A stretch of 64,000 nt of DNA from assembly GCA_009746045.1 (NCBI GenBank), contig RPFO01000041.1, forward strand, positions 7,076,026-7,140,025. The letters are read 5' to 3'. Origin of the DNA: Mesostigma viride. Taxonomy: Eukaryota; Streptophyta; Mesostigmatophyceae; Mesostigmatales; Mesostigmataceae. This document shows, piece after piece, positions 39,488 to 51,244 of the stretch; the stretch's first letter is position 1; every line of letters begins with the position of its first letter. Made by a program: the position numbers and the translations under genes. The notes under the pieces are model-generated. The model saw only the letters and a list, made by a program, of their open reading frames with translations, searched no databases and was not told where the DNA came from.

Positions 39488-40644
39488 GTTCAGTTTGAGG
39501 AAAAACAATTAAGGTTGCAATAAGGAGGAGGACAACGCCCTAATTTAAAGCAAGGAAAGCAAAAAGGAAAAACTTTTAATGTCCTAAGAGAGGAAAACAA
39601 GTAAAATCAATCCTTTTTAATAACAGTAATGGATAGGGAGCCAAACTTTAAGGTGAGAGGAGTATCTACACTAGAGGAGGATGACACCGTAGGACGAGGG
39701 GGAGATGGAGGTGGTGTAACCAAAACAAGGCTATCTACCGAAGGGCGAGCAAGAGGAGCAGGAAAAGAACGTCTTGGGGGTACAGCACCAGAGGTAGGGG
39801 CTGCAGGAAGGGTAGAAGTATAGTGACAGGGGAAGGACGTATTGGCTCACTGGCCCGTTGCTGGGCAGCCCTAACCTTAGGGGTATCAGTAGGGTTACCT
39901 TGTACATTGAAGGCAATGGTAGGGGAAGACCGATCAGGTTTCATAGGCAATAGTAGGCACTGATATGGGAGTCGTTAAAAGATGGCGCCCAAATGGTCGT
40001 CGATGCCCAACGCCGTAGCCGAGGAACTCCTGCTGTGGGGTACAACACCAACCACAAGGGTCTAAACGTAGGCATATATACATCCAAGCGTAAAAGAGAG
40101 TGGAAGGCGATGAACAGCGTTCTAGCATCGGCGACTAGCCGAATCTATTCCTAGGCACTTTCCTATTCTAGCCGATTCCTAATGAACGGGTAGGAGGCAC
40201 TTGAGGTGGAGGAGGTCCTACTACCTCTCCTCCCCCCCCCACAATGCGTCTATGATGCTCGCCTAGAGCTAACGAGCATATAAGAAAACGCAGCAGCATG
40301 CACGGAAAAGAGGTGTAGTCTAAAGGGACGCTAATCGTCCCACTATCCATCACTATTGAACCGTCAAACCCACTAGCTAACGTCAAACAGCACCCAGCAA
40401 GGAAATGCACACACAGAAGGAAAAGGAGAAGGAACTAGCTACGTGAGGGGTTATCTGCTTTGAGCAGGTCTAACTTCTCGGCAGGGCGTGTCCCGAATCG
40501 GGCAGCACTACCCCCCTAGCTTGACGGCGACCCGCCCATTACCTGTCAAGAGGTTGTCTTCTTCTGTGCCCTGGCCGCGGAAGGCCTCTGGCGTATAGGG
40601 TTGCAAGGGAACTTCGTCGCGTCTACCTAAACCTCCGCTACCAT
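39488..40644 (-). other. G1 5' leader
   Basis: About 1.15 kb between the 5' LTR and gag on the minus strand. The part 40464-40644 matches the old Gypsy leader at 15930-16116. The first bases after the LTR read atggtagcggagg, a possible primer site. No coding recognised. Confidence 0.5.
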
Positions 40645-40693
40645 TGTTACGCCCTGGCTCGACTCTATCCCAAACACCTCGTCTAACCTTACC

Positions 40694-43175
40694 CATTACA
40701 ATTCGTTCAAGTGGCCCGCCGGAGCGGCTGTACAATTTTTCCCAGTGAGCGCGCTGCCAAGTGTACTTGTGGGCAAATTTTTAGGAGCCCCGTCACTTCG
40801 AGGTACTAAAAATTAGGCTACGGTACGAATTCAGCGAATTTCAGCGAATTTTCAGTCGAACCAAAGGAAGTGACGGCAACTACCAAAAAGTTTCCGTTAC
40901 GAATTTTCAGCCCAACACTCGCGCAAAATGAAGTGACAACAACTACCAAAAAGTTTCCGTTACGAATTTTCACTCCCACACGTTTGCACAAGAGGAAGTG
41001 ACGGCAACTACCAAAAAGTTTCCGTTACGAATTTTCAGTCCCACACTTCGCGCAAATTTTAGTAGGGCTGCACGCAAGCTACCTTTCAAAATTTTGCGCT
41101 AGTATGGAACGCATTTCATTCGTCTGGAGGAACGCTGCCCGCCATTGAACTACCCCCGTTCAGAAAGTTCCGCCGAAATTTACTTGAGATTTGGAAATCT
41201 GAACGTCCGCGCAAATTTTAGTAGGGCTGCACGCAAGCTACCTTTCAAAATTTTGCGCAAGTATGGAACGCAATTCATTCGTCCGGAGGAATGCTGCTCG
41301 TCAACTGCCCCCGTTCAGAAAGTTGCGCCGAACTTTACTTGAGATTTGGAAATCTGAACGTGCGGTTGGAGTTTCGCGGGGAAACCCAAGTTCCCGAGTA
41401 ATTCACCAATGACGCGCTTCGAACACTTGCCCGCTAAAACCTAAGCAGCCGCTCCGGCTGGCCACTTAACCCCTAAATGGTCTGAGATCCTGCCGATAAA
41501 TCGGCTGGATCTTCACAATTTTGCAAACCAGATGCCATCCAACCTACCCATATCCAATGGCTGTCCTTGGGGGCCAAGCATGTCCATGAGTTGCCCTTCG
41601 GGTTGGTATATCACAACCTCACATATATGCAGGGTAGGCCATGTTTAACTGCCGTCAAAGTCAGGGGGGTCAAGACGCGCGTTTTCATTTTTGGTAGAAT
41701 GTGCATTTTGAATTATGTTATAAGACCTAGGCACCTACCACTTCAGGGATGATAAACAATTAGTTGCTGAACAGTTTGAGCTATTGGGGTCATAATTTGG
41801 GTGGGTATACCAGCAGTTACACCCAGTACAGCCCATAGGGGTACCGTTGGTAAAAAGCAACCAAGGGAGTAGGGGTGGGCATACTACCTCCTAATATGGC
41901 CACCAACCATGCCAAACAATACATTTCCCTTCCACAATGATGGGGAAACATAACTGCATCATCACACTGCCCTTACATGGCACCTATGTGCAGGTGCCAC
42001 CTTGTCCATGCACGTAGGTAACGTGGTACGGACACCCTACGCAAGGCATGCATTCTAGGAGGCAGCCACCAACAAACTAGTGGTGTTGAGCCTATTTCAG
42101 CCTGCCCTAGCAAGGATAAACTAGGCCTAAGCTGCTATAGCTTGCCAGGTGATGGCCAGCACACCTGGTGGCACATGCTGTCAATGGGAAGCTTTTACTC
42201 ACCGGTTACGTGCTTGATGATGCCACAGAGACCAGCCAACTGCCTCACACTCATGCAATATGTGTATGGGAAATGTATAACAAACATATATGGAGGTATT
42301 CAAACCCATACAGCCTCTAAAACTTATCACCATCACCCTGTGGCAGGTCAACTGACTGAGGGAAGCATCTAAGAAGGGTGTTTTAGAAAGGGGCCAGGCC
42401 AGGGTCAAGAAAGAGCATGAATAGTGCAAAAAGAATGTGCTACACAAGCTAGAACGTATATATAAACGTCAAACATCGATAGGAAAACGATGCTTAAGCT
42501 TTACCAGGCATGGATGGCGTTAACTTGGCCCAGGCGGTGGCCGCAAAATGGCGCATTTCGGCACACCAAAGTTGTGCAGCATGGTCGCTGGATTCGGCGA
42601 TTTCTGGCCACCCTTGCACGTTTACGACTACTATGTATCATAAAAAGTACAAAGAAACCAATATATCCTTTAAAATACGCCGGAAAGGTATTGCTGTCAA
42701 CGTTTCTATCGTCCGGCCTGATCGCAGTTTTTTCCAGCAAGAACGCTGCCGACACCTATCAAATGGCATTCCCGCGAACCAAAAATTGGCCTGTATCATC
42801 TTTAGGACGTTTAAAATCAATATCCTAAGTTTGGCCAGAAAATTCGAACGCAAACGTAAATGCCATGCGTGGGCGCAAGCCGCCATGGCCAGGTCGTCGT
42901 TTTCCGGAATGCACGTTGTACGTGAAAAAGTACCCTGACCCCTTGTACTTTGACCGGCCAGAACACCTCTATAACTTTGTCAAAAGTATGCAAACCCTAG
43001 TACCATGCTGTGAAGAATTTTATAAACTTTCGATCTTCTCAGCTAAACTTTTCCTAATTCTCAATAGATTTCGCGGCATCTGGTCCCCCGAGAAGGGGCC
43101 GATGCATCGGCTGGAACTCGATTTTTGGCGGAAAATCGGCAGCAAGACCATTTAGGGGTTAAACGAAACTTGATG
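40694..43175. mobile_element. N1: TIR element without target duplication
   Basis: Without the inner insertion it is 789 bp. Ends are CATTACAATTCGTTCAAGTG and, inverted, CATCAAGTTTCGTTTAAGTG. It sits between ccttacc and taaact, exactly joined in the left G1 LTR, so no target bases were duplicated. The interior has direct repeats (accaaaaagtttccgttacg) and no ORF. N2 is a second copy. Confidence 0.8.
41470..43158. mobile_element. piggyBac-like non-autonomous element (1.69 kb)
   Basis: Ends CCCCTAAATGGTCT and AGACCATTTAGGGG, flanked by TTAA on both sides (41466-41469, 43159-43162). TTAA plus CCC-starting TIRs fit piggyBac. The inner sequence, including several sub-150-codon frames around 42490-43155, shows no transposase signature. 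Confidence 0.7.
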
Positions 43176-43705
43176 TAAACTAGTGAGGATGGACATACCT
43201 AGGAGTGAGGAGCTATATTGGCTATAAGACCTAGGACGCGACGACGCTGCTTCTCAATGCATTCCCTTATAATACGCCATATACCGAATAAAACCAGGGT
43301 ACTACGAAGGAAACAATACTACACTGCCATGACCCAAGCCTATATGTGTTAATTCATTTAACACACGCCGAGTGCCATTCACGAAGGACAACTGCTGCAT
43401 AAATGATCGCCGACAGGCGTGTATGCTCGGGCCGACATCGACCCTCGCCCACAGGACCAACGCACGTCCACAAGGTTCACACGCAGGATAAAAGGACCAC
43501 TACTAAAGTACGCAGCGCGGCGCGACTGCACCGAACCACCATACTGTACAATTGCCACGTCACAAGGCCCGGTACCGACCGGCCAAAAGGTCCTTACTAC
43601 ACGTAAGCCTAGGAAAGTCAGCGAACTGCTCCGGAATGGCTGAGGCAACAAGGGACCTAATTTACGTCCGTAACAACAACAAAAGTTACGCGACGTAACA
43701 GTTTC

Positions 43706-44812
43706 CCACATTATTAGGCACAGGCGCCTGGGCCTAGCCGGGCACCTGGCCCGCACAGATCAGGTAGACACATCAGATAGACTAGCTGGCACCAAGCCCG
43801 CCCAGCCTGGGCAATATGTCCCCACCTGGCGTGCCCCAGGCCGCGCGCGGCAGGGCCGCCACCCGTGGACTTTTCGTGATAGACTCGGCATGGACATGTG
43901 CTACACTAGACGTGACGGGCTCACACCCGGGCAGCCTCCTGGTTTGTCTGTAATATGGAGGCAGATGGTACGCAAGGATCGATGGCAAGTAGTGATGAAG
44001 GAGACCACCCCCAAGTCTGTGGGGGCTCCGCGTGTGACCGCGTATGGCATAATTCATAGCGATTCGGGCCGCGGTGCCCACAACCCTGTAACTATGTAGG
44101 ACCTAGATAGCTTACACCATCCATTCCATCCCATGTTCCCCTCCCACTGATATGCTCACGTGACGCAGACTGTCACGTGTCTATTAATTAATTAATTAAT
44201 GCGTCGTCAAGCCGTGCACATATCGTGAGGATTGGATATTGATGGTTTATACTGCGTTGATTGTGCAAGATCAGCTAGGTGCCCATAATCGGCATGGTGT
44301 ATAATCATGTGTTGTTAGCATCTTGCCACAATTTGCTAGCATGCATTCCAGCGTTGACCATCTTCGCCTGCATGTAAGCTCATTGAATTGAATTGAATTG
44401 AATTGAATTGAATTGAATTGAATTGAATCGAATTGTAACATAACTCCTTTGGGATCGAGTATATGTAGCACATATCCCTGAGAAGGGGTATATGGCTTAC
44501 GATACACTCTGGGCTACTTCCTGCAAGGGTAGGGTGTAAACTACACCTGCTCTGGGTGCACAAAGTGCACCTCCACACCACTATGGCTATCCTACCGAAA
44601 GGTGCTGGCATAGGGGGGGAAGATCAGCATGGCTATACAAAGGCTGGCTAGGGCATGGCTTCTCAGCGGAGAGTAACTCCCTGCGTCTGCATGGTCACAG
44701 CATAACTAAATAAAGCTAGGCATCATCTGGTGTGTGGCACATCATAGGCACACATGTACATCCCTAAGCTCACCCGCGTTTGTACTCCAGCACCAGTACA
44801 AACTGATTTTTT
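43706..44812. other. non-coding stretch with simple repeats
   Basis: Flank of G1; no gene recognised. It contains (ttaa)n near 44185-44202 and about ten ttgaa repeats near 44383-44435. Confidence 0.5.
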
Positions 44813-44814
44813 CA

Positions 44815-45620
44815 AAAGGTGTTTTTTTTAATGTTATTATAACTCCATAATGAAGTCATAAGTGTCCCAAGATGTTTCTTGACACCGTGACACCCTGACA
44901 CCCTGACACCCTGACGCCAAAATGATACAATAACAGTATTTGTGCAGTGTCGCGTGGTGTCTTAGGGTCGATCTAGAAGGTTTTTTTGATGTTATTATAA
45001 CTCCATAATGAAGTCATAAGTGTCCCAACATGTTTCTTGACACCGTGACACCCTGACACCCTGACACCCTGACAACCTGACGCCTGCATTGATACAATAA
45101 CAGTATTTGTGCAGTGTCGCATGGTATCTTGGGGTCTAGCAGTGTTTTTTTGATGTTATTATAACTCCATGATGAAGTCATAAGTGTCCCAAAATACAAT
45201 GTTGGACCACCCTGACACCCTGACATCCTGACACTCTGACAACCTGACACCAAACTGATACAATAATTGTATTTGTGCAGTGTCGATCGCATGGTGTCTT
45301 GGGGTCTATAAATATTCTTTTGATGTTGTTTTAACTCCATGATGAAGTCATAAGTGTCCCAAAATGTTGCTGGACCACCCTGACACCCTGACACCCTGAC
45401 ACCCTGACACCCTGACACCCTGACAACCTGACCCCAAAATGATACAATAACTGTTTTTGTGCAGTGTCGCATGGTGTCTTGGGGTCTAGATGTGTTCTGT
45501 TATTGTTATTATAGCTCCAAGGTGACGCCCAAATTGTCCCAACATATTGTGACAGCGTGACAGTGTGACACCGTGACACCGTGACGCCTTGACGCGATGA
45601 CGCCGTGACACCATGCATGA
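44815..45620. repeat. ~165-175-bp tandem repeat with ctgacaccc microsatellite
   Basis: Five degenerate units start near 44820, 44980, 45143, 45311 and 45490. Each has gatgttattataactccat, then gaagtcataagtgtccca, a run of ctgacaccc repeats, then gatacaataacagtatttgt and gcagtgtcgcatggt. Frames read across it give only repetitive peptides. Confidence 0.85.
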
Positions 45621-46590
45621 CACTGTACAAAAAGACAGTGTAGGCAAGATATGCATGAACCATGCATGGTAATGAACTCTAGTGATCAATGTCCAGAGCA
45701 CAAGAGCATGCAATTCTTATGACCGCCAGGAATTTACACATTTTAAGCTTGTACAACGCCCCAAAGTTTGTAAACTGTGAGGATTTTGACTCATTTTGGC
45801 GGTTCTATTGCCTATATAGTATCGGTTTTCTCTGAATATAGTTTAATTAACGCATGCGGGAAAGACAAGGCCGCCATGCCTTGGCCTGGATGTGGAAGGC
45901 TGTCTGCGACATGGGCTGACTAATTCGATCTGTACAAAGGGTTTCCTGCTCGCCCGAATTTTCCTTGGATGACCCGGTTTTTTATAAGGGTCGGTGGCTA
46001 TTAATTAGCGGTCCGAGAAAATTAATTGTAGGTGTTATACGACTTGCTTGCAAAGATTCGTGTTTGGTTGCACCAGCTGAGGTTAGGTGGGGACCTGTAG
46101 GGTCGGCTGGTTGCTTAACGAATCTTTGGCTGATTTGGGTTCTTTAGTGAGTCGTGATTAATTATTGTATAGTGGATTCGGACCGGCCCAAGGGGTCGAT
46201 GGGCGAGTTTTATGTTTGTCAGTCTTGGGAACCTTGTACAACTACCTGTACGGTTAACGCACTAGCCTGGGGGTGCGTGGCCACGTTGTTTGTAGTGGCG
46301 TTTTCAGCACTGTTTAGGCCGGCGTGTGACGCATGCCGGTGTTAATTAATTTAGGATGATGTCAGCTTGTGTGTCGGCGGGCCATGCCTTAAGCAAGCTA
46401 GGGAGGCAATGATCCGCAATTGTTTCTTTCCCCTCCCTCCCTATATAGTATTTCCTTTCCGTATCTGTAATAAGCCGGGGAGATGACCTCTGTGCGCCTC
46501 CTGGAGAGTAACAATTGCCCCCTTGGTATACATGCTCGCCTCCAAAGGTGGGCATTGGCGGCATTTGCTCACGGCGAGGCCCAGGCCCCT
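45621..46590. other. no recognisable feature
   Basis: AT-rich to mixed sequence with only short frames lacking domains. Confidence 0.4.
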
Positions 46591-46862
46591 CCCCCCCGCT
46601 CCACTGTCCCCCACTGCCGGTGTAGTTCCCTTAATTGCGAGGGCGCGTCGCGCTGCCCGCTGCCCCTGCCACGTCCCTCCCCCCCGCTCCATTGTCCACC
46701 ATTGCCGGCGTAGTTCCCTTGCGTGGGCGCGTCGCACTGCCCACTGCCCCCGCTGCGCCGCTCCCCCCCGCTCCACTGTCCCCCACTGCCGGCGTAGTTC
46801 CCTTGCGGGGGGCGCGTCGCGCTGCCCGGTGCCCCCGCCGCGCCCCTCTCCCCCGCTCCATT
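46591..46862. repeat. ~85-bp C-rich minisatellite, about three units
   Basis: Units share cccccgctcca(c/t)tgtcc, ccattgccggcgtagttccc and gggcgcgtcgc(g/a)ctgccc, starting near 46595, 46681 and 46766. The last is cut by the C2 LTR. Confidence 0.85.
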
Positions 46863-47537
46863 AGTTAGCATTTTGGGCAGCCAATATGCTAAGTGGATGC
46901 AGTTTGGAAAGACCTTTCCAACGCCGTGCTGACCGCCTGAAACAGACAAGGGACAAGAAAGATATGAGGTCCCGAAGTCCTAGCCGTCCACGGCCGACAA
47001 GGGTGCAATCCTCTGGTATAGTGGACAGGACACGTGGCAGTTCGTGCCTGCACAGGCTTACTGTAGCCTGTCCATCACGTGACTGTGGTCCACGTAGACC
47101 AGGAGGAGCAGCAGCCTGTGACTGGTGGGGTACTGGAGCTGGCACAGGACTGCAAGGATACTAGGCCTTGCAGGCTTGTGACAGGTCCTGTGCTTTCTAG
47201 GTTGCAGGTGTCTAGGCAAATCCTGCTCGTCCTGGCCCCTGTTAGCAGCTCGTCCTGGCTCTGCACTGATGCCAGTGGACGTTGGGGATTTGCTAGCAAG
47301 CCTGCAACGTGCCTCGTCACGCCGATGGGAACGAGGAACAACGAAGAAGGATATAGCTTGGTCATGGGGATGACCAGCTATCTTGGTAAGCACGAACCGT
47401 GGGCGCCCACATTGTACGTGGAAGTGACCACCGTGGTCGTGACTTGGTGCACGGGTTAAAAGGTTGCTGCCCTGCAACTTTGGCTCATCCCGTTGTGTGA
47501 AAGACCAGGAGCTCACGCTCGCTGGGCGCACTTAACT
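46863..47537 (+). repeat. C2 5' LTR
   Basis: 675 bp, AGTTAGCATTTTGG to CTTAACT, followed by cgtactattgc. More diverged from C1 than the C1 LTRs are from each other. Confidence 0.8.
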
Positions 47538-47565
47538 CGTACTATTGCATTCCTGTCAGGATTTC

Positions 47566-48735
47566 ATGTCGGCAGACGCTCCGGCAAGGACGCCTGAGCA
47601 AAGAGTCTCCGAGCCGTCAGGATTCGTCGGTGCCGCCAGTGAGAGAGGGTCCGTTAAATTACCCTTACACTCATCAGGCAAACGCGTCCACATTCGTGCA
47701 GGCCGCCTACGTGGCACGAGGCCTTGCTGAGGGAGGGTGGGTTGCGGTAATTTGGGCAACGCTGCTGGGCCGTCGGCGAACGATCCGGTGGTGATGCGCA
47801 TTAGGGCGACAACATCGCCAGGGGAGACGAGCAGGGTCGCCACTGAGCGTCTCGTCGGAATACGCGACGAGATTGCGGCCTTGATTTACAGCCTAGAAGT
47901 TGCGTACCAGGGTGGGCACGTGACCTTGCAGGCGCTCGACTTGGACCGCGAGTCGTTGGGTCAATTGGTCGCCATCTGCTTGGGAGGAGCGAGGCTGTTC
48001 AATCACTGGGTGGCAACCAGTTCGTTGGGAGAGGGCACTGACGCTTCCCACATCATACGGGACGCGCAAACGCGGGATCGAGCGAGACAACCCGTGGTCT
48101 TCCGCCGAGGTAGTCGCTCAGACGTGCGAGCACTTGGTAAACATATTGATCCAGGCGTCCCGTGGTCACGCGGATCACTGGGTCATTACCACGAGGCCGG
48201 CGGGGATTTGGTCCACCTTGGACGCGCCCCGGGTGCACAGCGCGCCAGGTGCGATTGGGCCGACCGTCAACGTAATCACCGGGCGTGAGGTTTCTGCTGA
48301 AGATTTCCACGACCAGTTTGTGGATCGCCCTAGCTGCGGGCATTATAGCAAGGTCCTCGCAACAGATTGACGAGGGCGACGGGACGCAGGAGGGTTATTC
48401 GGCTCGGTGCATGACGAGCAGAGCTGCACATCCCGGCAGAACCAGATCACGACTTTGGGGAGTTTGGTCGGGGGTCTTATAACGAGAGGCGTGGGGGTGG
48501 AGGCCGTTGGGTGAGGAACCTGGAGTGGCATCGTCGTGGCAGCGAGCCAAGCGTGCCGGTTCAGCTGTCGGCTGACGGGCGACCGGTTAGCCGGGTGTTT
48601 GGGCCTGACAACGAGGCGGAGGTCCGAGCAGTTCCAAGGGTTGGGACACCGGTGGCGCTTACTGCACAGGAGCGTGAGGCAGAAGCTACGTCTGAGGAGC
48701 AGCCAGCAGCCTCTTCAGGCGACGCCAGCGCTTGA
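47566..48735 (+). pseudogene. C2 ORF1
   Basis: Starts at ATG 47566 (in C1 MSEEIPALEQ, here MSADAPARTPEQ). Frame changes near 47640, 47740, 48080 and 48345 break it. Segments NDPVVMRIRATTSPGETSRV, RDEIAALIYSLEVAYQGGHV and FNHWVATSSLGEGTDASH match C1 ORF1 strongly. It ends SSGDASA, 53 bases before gag. Confidence 0.65.
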
Positions 48736-48788
48736 GTCTGTTCTTCCCTTCTCTTCGCCTGTATTGTTGTGTCGCCAATTTATATATA

Positions 48789-50675
48789 ATGCCTCGTGGA
48801 AAACCCGGTGACGGCGACAAGGGCGAGGCGGAGGCACCGGCTGGGGAGAGTCTGGAGCCAAGGAAGGACAAGGAGCAGCTGGTGGGGGATGCTATCCCTG
48901 CCAGTGACGGCGATGGGGGAAAGCGGCCGGGGAGCAAGCGGAGACATGAGGAGACGGTGGAGGAGGCGAGGAAGGTGCGGGCAACATGGCCGACTGATGC
49001 AGCGATGGTGGCTAACGCGCAGCCAGCAGTGGAGAAACGTAAGAGAGACGTCTCCTCTGATGGAAATGGTAAGAGGCTTCATGTTGAAGTGACCTCCCCT
49101 ACGCCTGCTGGCCCTAGTGGTGCTGTTGTTGTGACGCCCACTGTGAGTGAAGCAGTAAAGGCGCTGCCAGGGTCGAGGCCTCACATGAGTGCAGTGTCTG
49201 TCATGAATGGGCAGAAGCCTCTCAACCCACCACTAGCACAGGAGGCACTAGACAAGTGGCGGGAGGACATGGAGTTGGTTGTTCTCTCTGTGGACCCCAC
49301 TGTCAACCTAGTGCAGGTGTTCCATTCATCCACATGCAACAGGGACTCGTCAGAGCGTGTCAGGGAGAAGACTAGGACAGCTGTCAAGGATAAGCTGACC
49401 TGGGCTCAGTTCCTGGAGGGTTTGAGGGAAGAATTTTCTGACAAAGTTCTCAACCTCACCAACTATTACAAACACCACATCAAGTTTCGTTTAAGTGGCC
49501 AGCCGGAGCGGCTGCTTAGGTTTTAGCGGGCAAGTGTTCGAAGCGCGTCATTGGTGAATTACTTGGGGAACTTGGGTTTCCCCGCGAAACTCCAACCGCA
49601 CGTTCAGATTTCCAAATCTCAAGTATAAAGTTCGGCGCAACTTTCTGAACGGGGGCAGTTGACGAGCAGCACTCCTCCGGACGAATGAATTGCGTTCCAT
49701 ACTTGCGCAAAATTTTGAAAGGTAGCTTGCGTGCAGCCCTACTAAAATTTGCGCGGACGTTCAGATTTCCAAATCTCAAGTAAATTTTGGCGGAACTTTC
49801 TGAACGGGGGTAGTTGGCGGGCAGCGTTCCTCCAGACGAATGAAATGCGTTCCATACTAGCGCAAAATTTTGAAAGGTAGCTTGCGTGCAGCCCTACTAA
49901 AATTTGCGCGAAGTGTGGGACTGAAAATTCATAACGGAAACTTTTTGGTAGTTGCCGTCACTTCCTCTTGTGCAAACGTGTGGGAGTGAAAATTCGTAAC
50001 GGAAACGTTTTGGTAGTTGCCGTCACTTCATTTTGCGCGAGTGTTGGGCTGAAAATTCGTAACGGAAACGTTGTTGTAGTTGGCGTCACTTCCTTTGGTT
50101 CGACTGAAAATTCGCTGAAATTCTCTGAATTCGTACCGTAGCCTAATTTTTAGTACCTCGAAGTGACGGAGCACCTACAAATTTGCCCACAAGTACACTT
50201 GGCAGCGCGCTCACTGGGAAAAATTGTACAGCCGCTCCGGCGGGCCACTTGAACGAATTGTAATGGTATGACACCTTTGAGATAGTAGGCCCTGTGGCAG
50301 AGGAGTGGGCAAGGCTCAACCGTACCAGAGACAAGGGGGCCAAGTATGGCTTCCTGGTAACAGATAGGGCCTTAGCAGATTATTTCCTGGACCGTATGGG
50401 TTTGAGTGTGGATGGTAGGAACAGCGCCCGAATGTTTCTGAACCAGACTGATGGCTCCTTGCGTGCTCTGGAGCTTGTGATCCTCAGCATCAGGAAGCCA
50501 GACCCTGCTTGCAAGGCCATCCAGTCCCACGGCAGCAATGCCACCTCCGCTGTACAGGGCCAAGGTGATGTCCCCGGGTATACCCAGCCCGCAGTGGGGC
50601 ACGGCCTAACAAGCGTAGGCGTTTCAGACGCCAGAGGAATGGGGCTCAGGGTGGAAAAGGGCAAGGTTCCCAGTT
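48789..50675 (+). pseudogene. C2 gag, split by N2 and truncated
   Basis: Starts MPRGKPGDGDKGE after tatatataatg. The capsid region runs to NLTNYYKH at 49477 and resumes after N2 at 50266 with YDTFEIVGPVAEEWARLNR. It ends in the linker before the zinc knuckle, at the junction with X. Sequence is close to C1 and C3 gag. Confidence 0.8.
49478..50265. mobile_element. N2: TIR element without target duplication (788 bp)
   Basis: Same family as N1, in the opposite orientation, ends CATCAAGTTTCG and CGAATTGTAATG. C1 shows the empty site: aacacca joins gtatgac directly. No target duplication. No coding. Confidence 0.85.
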
Positions 50676-51244
50676 ATTCTAGGGCTCTAGGCCTAGACTA
50701 TCTGTACACGTAGCGTTGTCTCCGTCTCCCAAGTGGGATACGGACCTGGACGGTGGTGTAGTACACTGGACAGATCTCTACTAGGGTTTAGATCCGCACG
50801 TGCCATGTTGGGCACGTGGGTGCTAGATATTAGCACTGAGATCTGTAGGGTTCACGCACGTGATATTCACGTGGTAGGGTTCATGAGCTGTGAGGCAGAC
50901 CACAAGGTGGGCTGCAGCGCTAGTCCTGTACGGAGGTCCTAGGAGAGGTCCAGGACCATCCACGTAGTGCTGTTAGGCAGTCGTTGCCTGTGGGCATCGT
51001 ATCAGTCCTAGCTGGAGTAGATCTAGCTGGACGGAGCCAGCACCTCATTGGTTAGCACTAGTGCAGGATAGCTAGGTTACCCTAACCTACGTGCCCATGC
51101 AATCCAGCTTGGCAAGCTGGCATGGATTGATATATGCCAGCCATTGCATAATCAAACACACGTTCGCATCCAACACACACGTGCATTAAATTGCATTGTT
51201 AAAACTCTCAGTTTTACACACTACTTTCATTTTTACTCACAACA
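50676..51244 (+). promoter_or_regulatory. putative promoter or LTR region of X
   Basis: Unique sequence between the C2 gag break and the X ATG. It contains four CACGTG-type sites between 50794 and 50873, and a TATA-like gatatatg near 51129. It could be a 5' LTR, but no partner copy is in the window. Confidence 0.35.

Larger units (their letters stand above)
16767..43700 (-). mobile_element. G1: nested Gypsy-type LTR retrotransposon
   Basis: Both LTRs run TGTTAC to GTAACA and the element is flanked by gtttc (16762-16766, 43701-43705). Coding is on the minus strand: gag, zinc knuckle, protease, RT, RNase H and an integrase zinc finger. The integrase core is absent. Insertions into it: C1 in the left LTR, L1 in the RT, N1 (with a piggyBac-like element inside) in the right LTR. 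LTRs differ at few sites (for example a 4-bp atcg in the left), so it is fairly young. Stops and frameshifts in gag and pol make it non-autonomous. Confidence 0.9.
40645..43700 (-). repeat. G1 right (5') LTR, interrupted by N1
   Basis: TGTTACGCCC at 40645-40693, then N1 (40694-43175), then 43176-43700 ending cgacgtaaca. The remaining ~574 bp match the left LTR. Followed by target duplication gtttc. Confidence 0.85.
46863..50675 (+). mobile_element. C2: partial Copia-like element
   Basis: 5' LTR 46863-47537, ORF1 and gag of the same family as C1. It is interrupted in gag by N2 and replaced by X sequence at 50676, inside the gag Gly/Lys linker (ggttccca). The rest of pol is not in the window. 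Confidence 0.85.

Noticed and set aside
40694-43175. N1 as a Helitron
   Set aside because: It has inverted terminal repeats and lacks TC/CTRR ends and an A-T target.
44815-45620. CRISPR-like array
   Set aside because: Units are adjacent degenerate tandem repeats with no unique spacers, in a eukaryotic TE-rich sequence.
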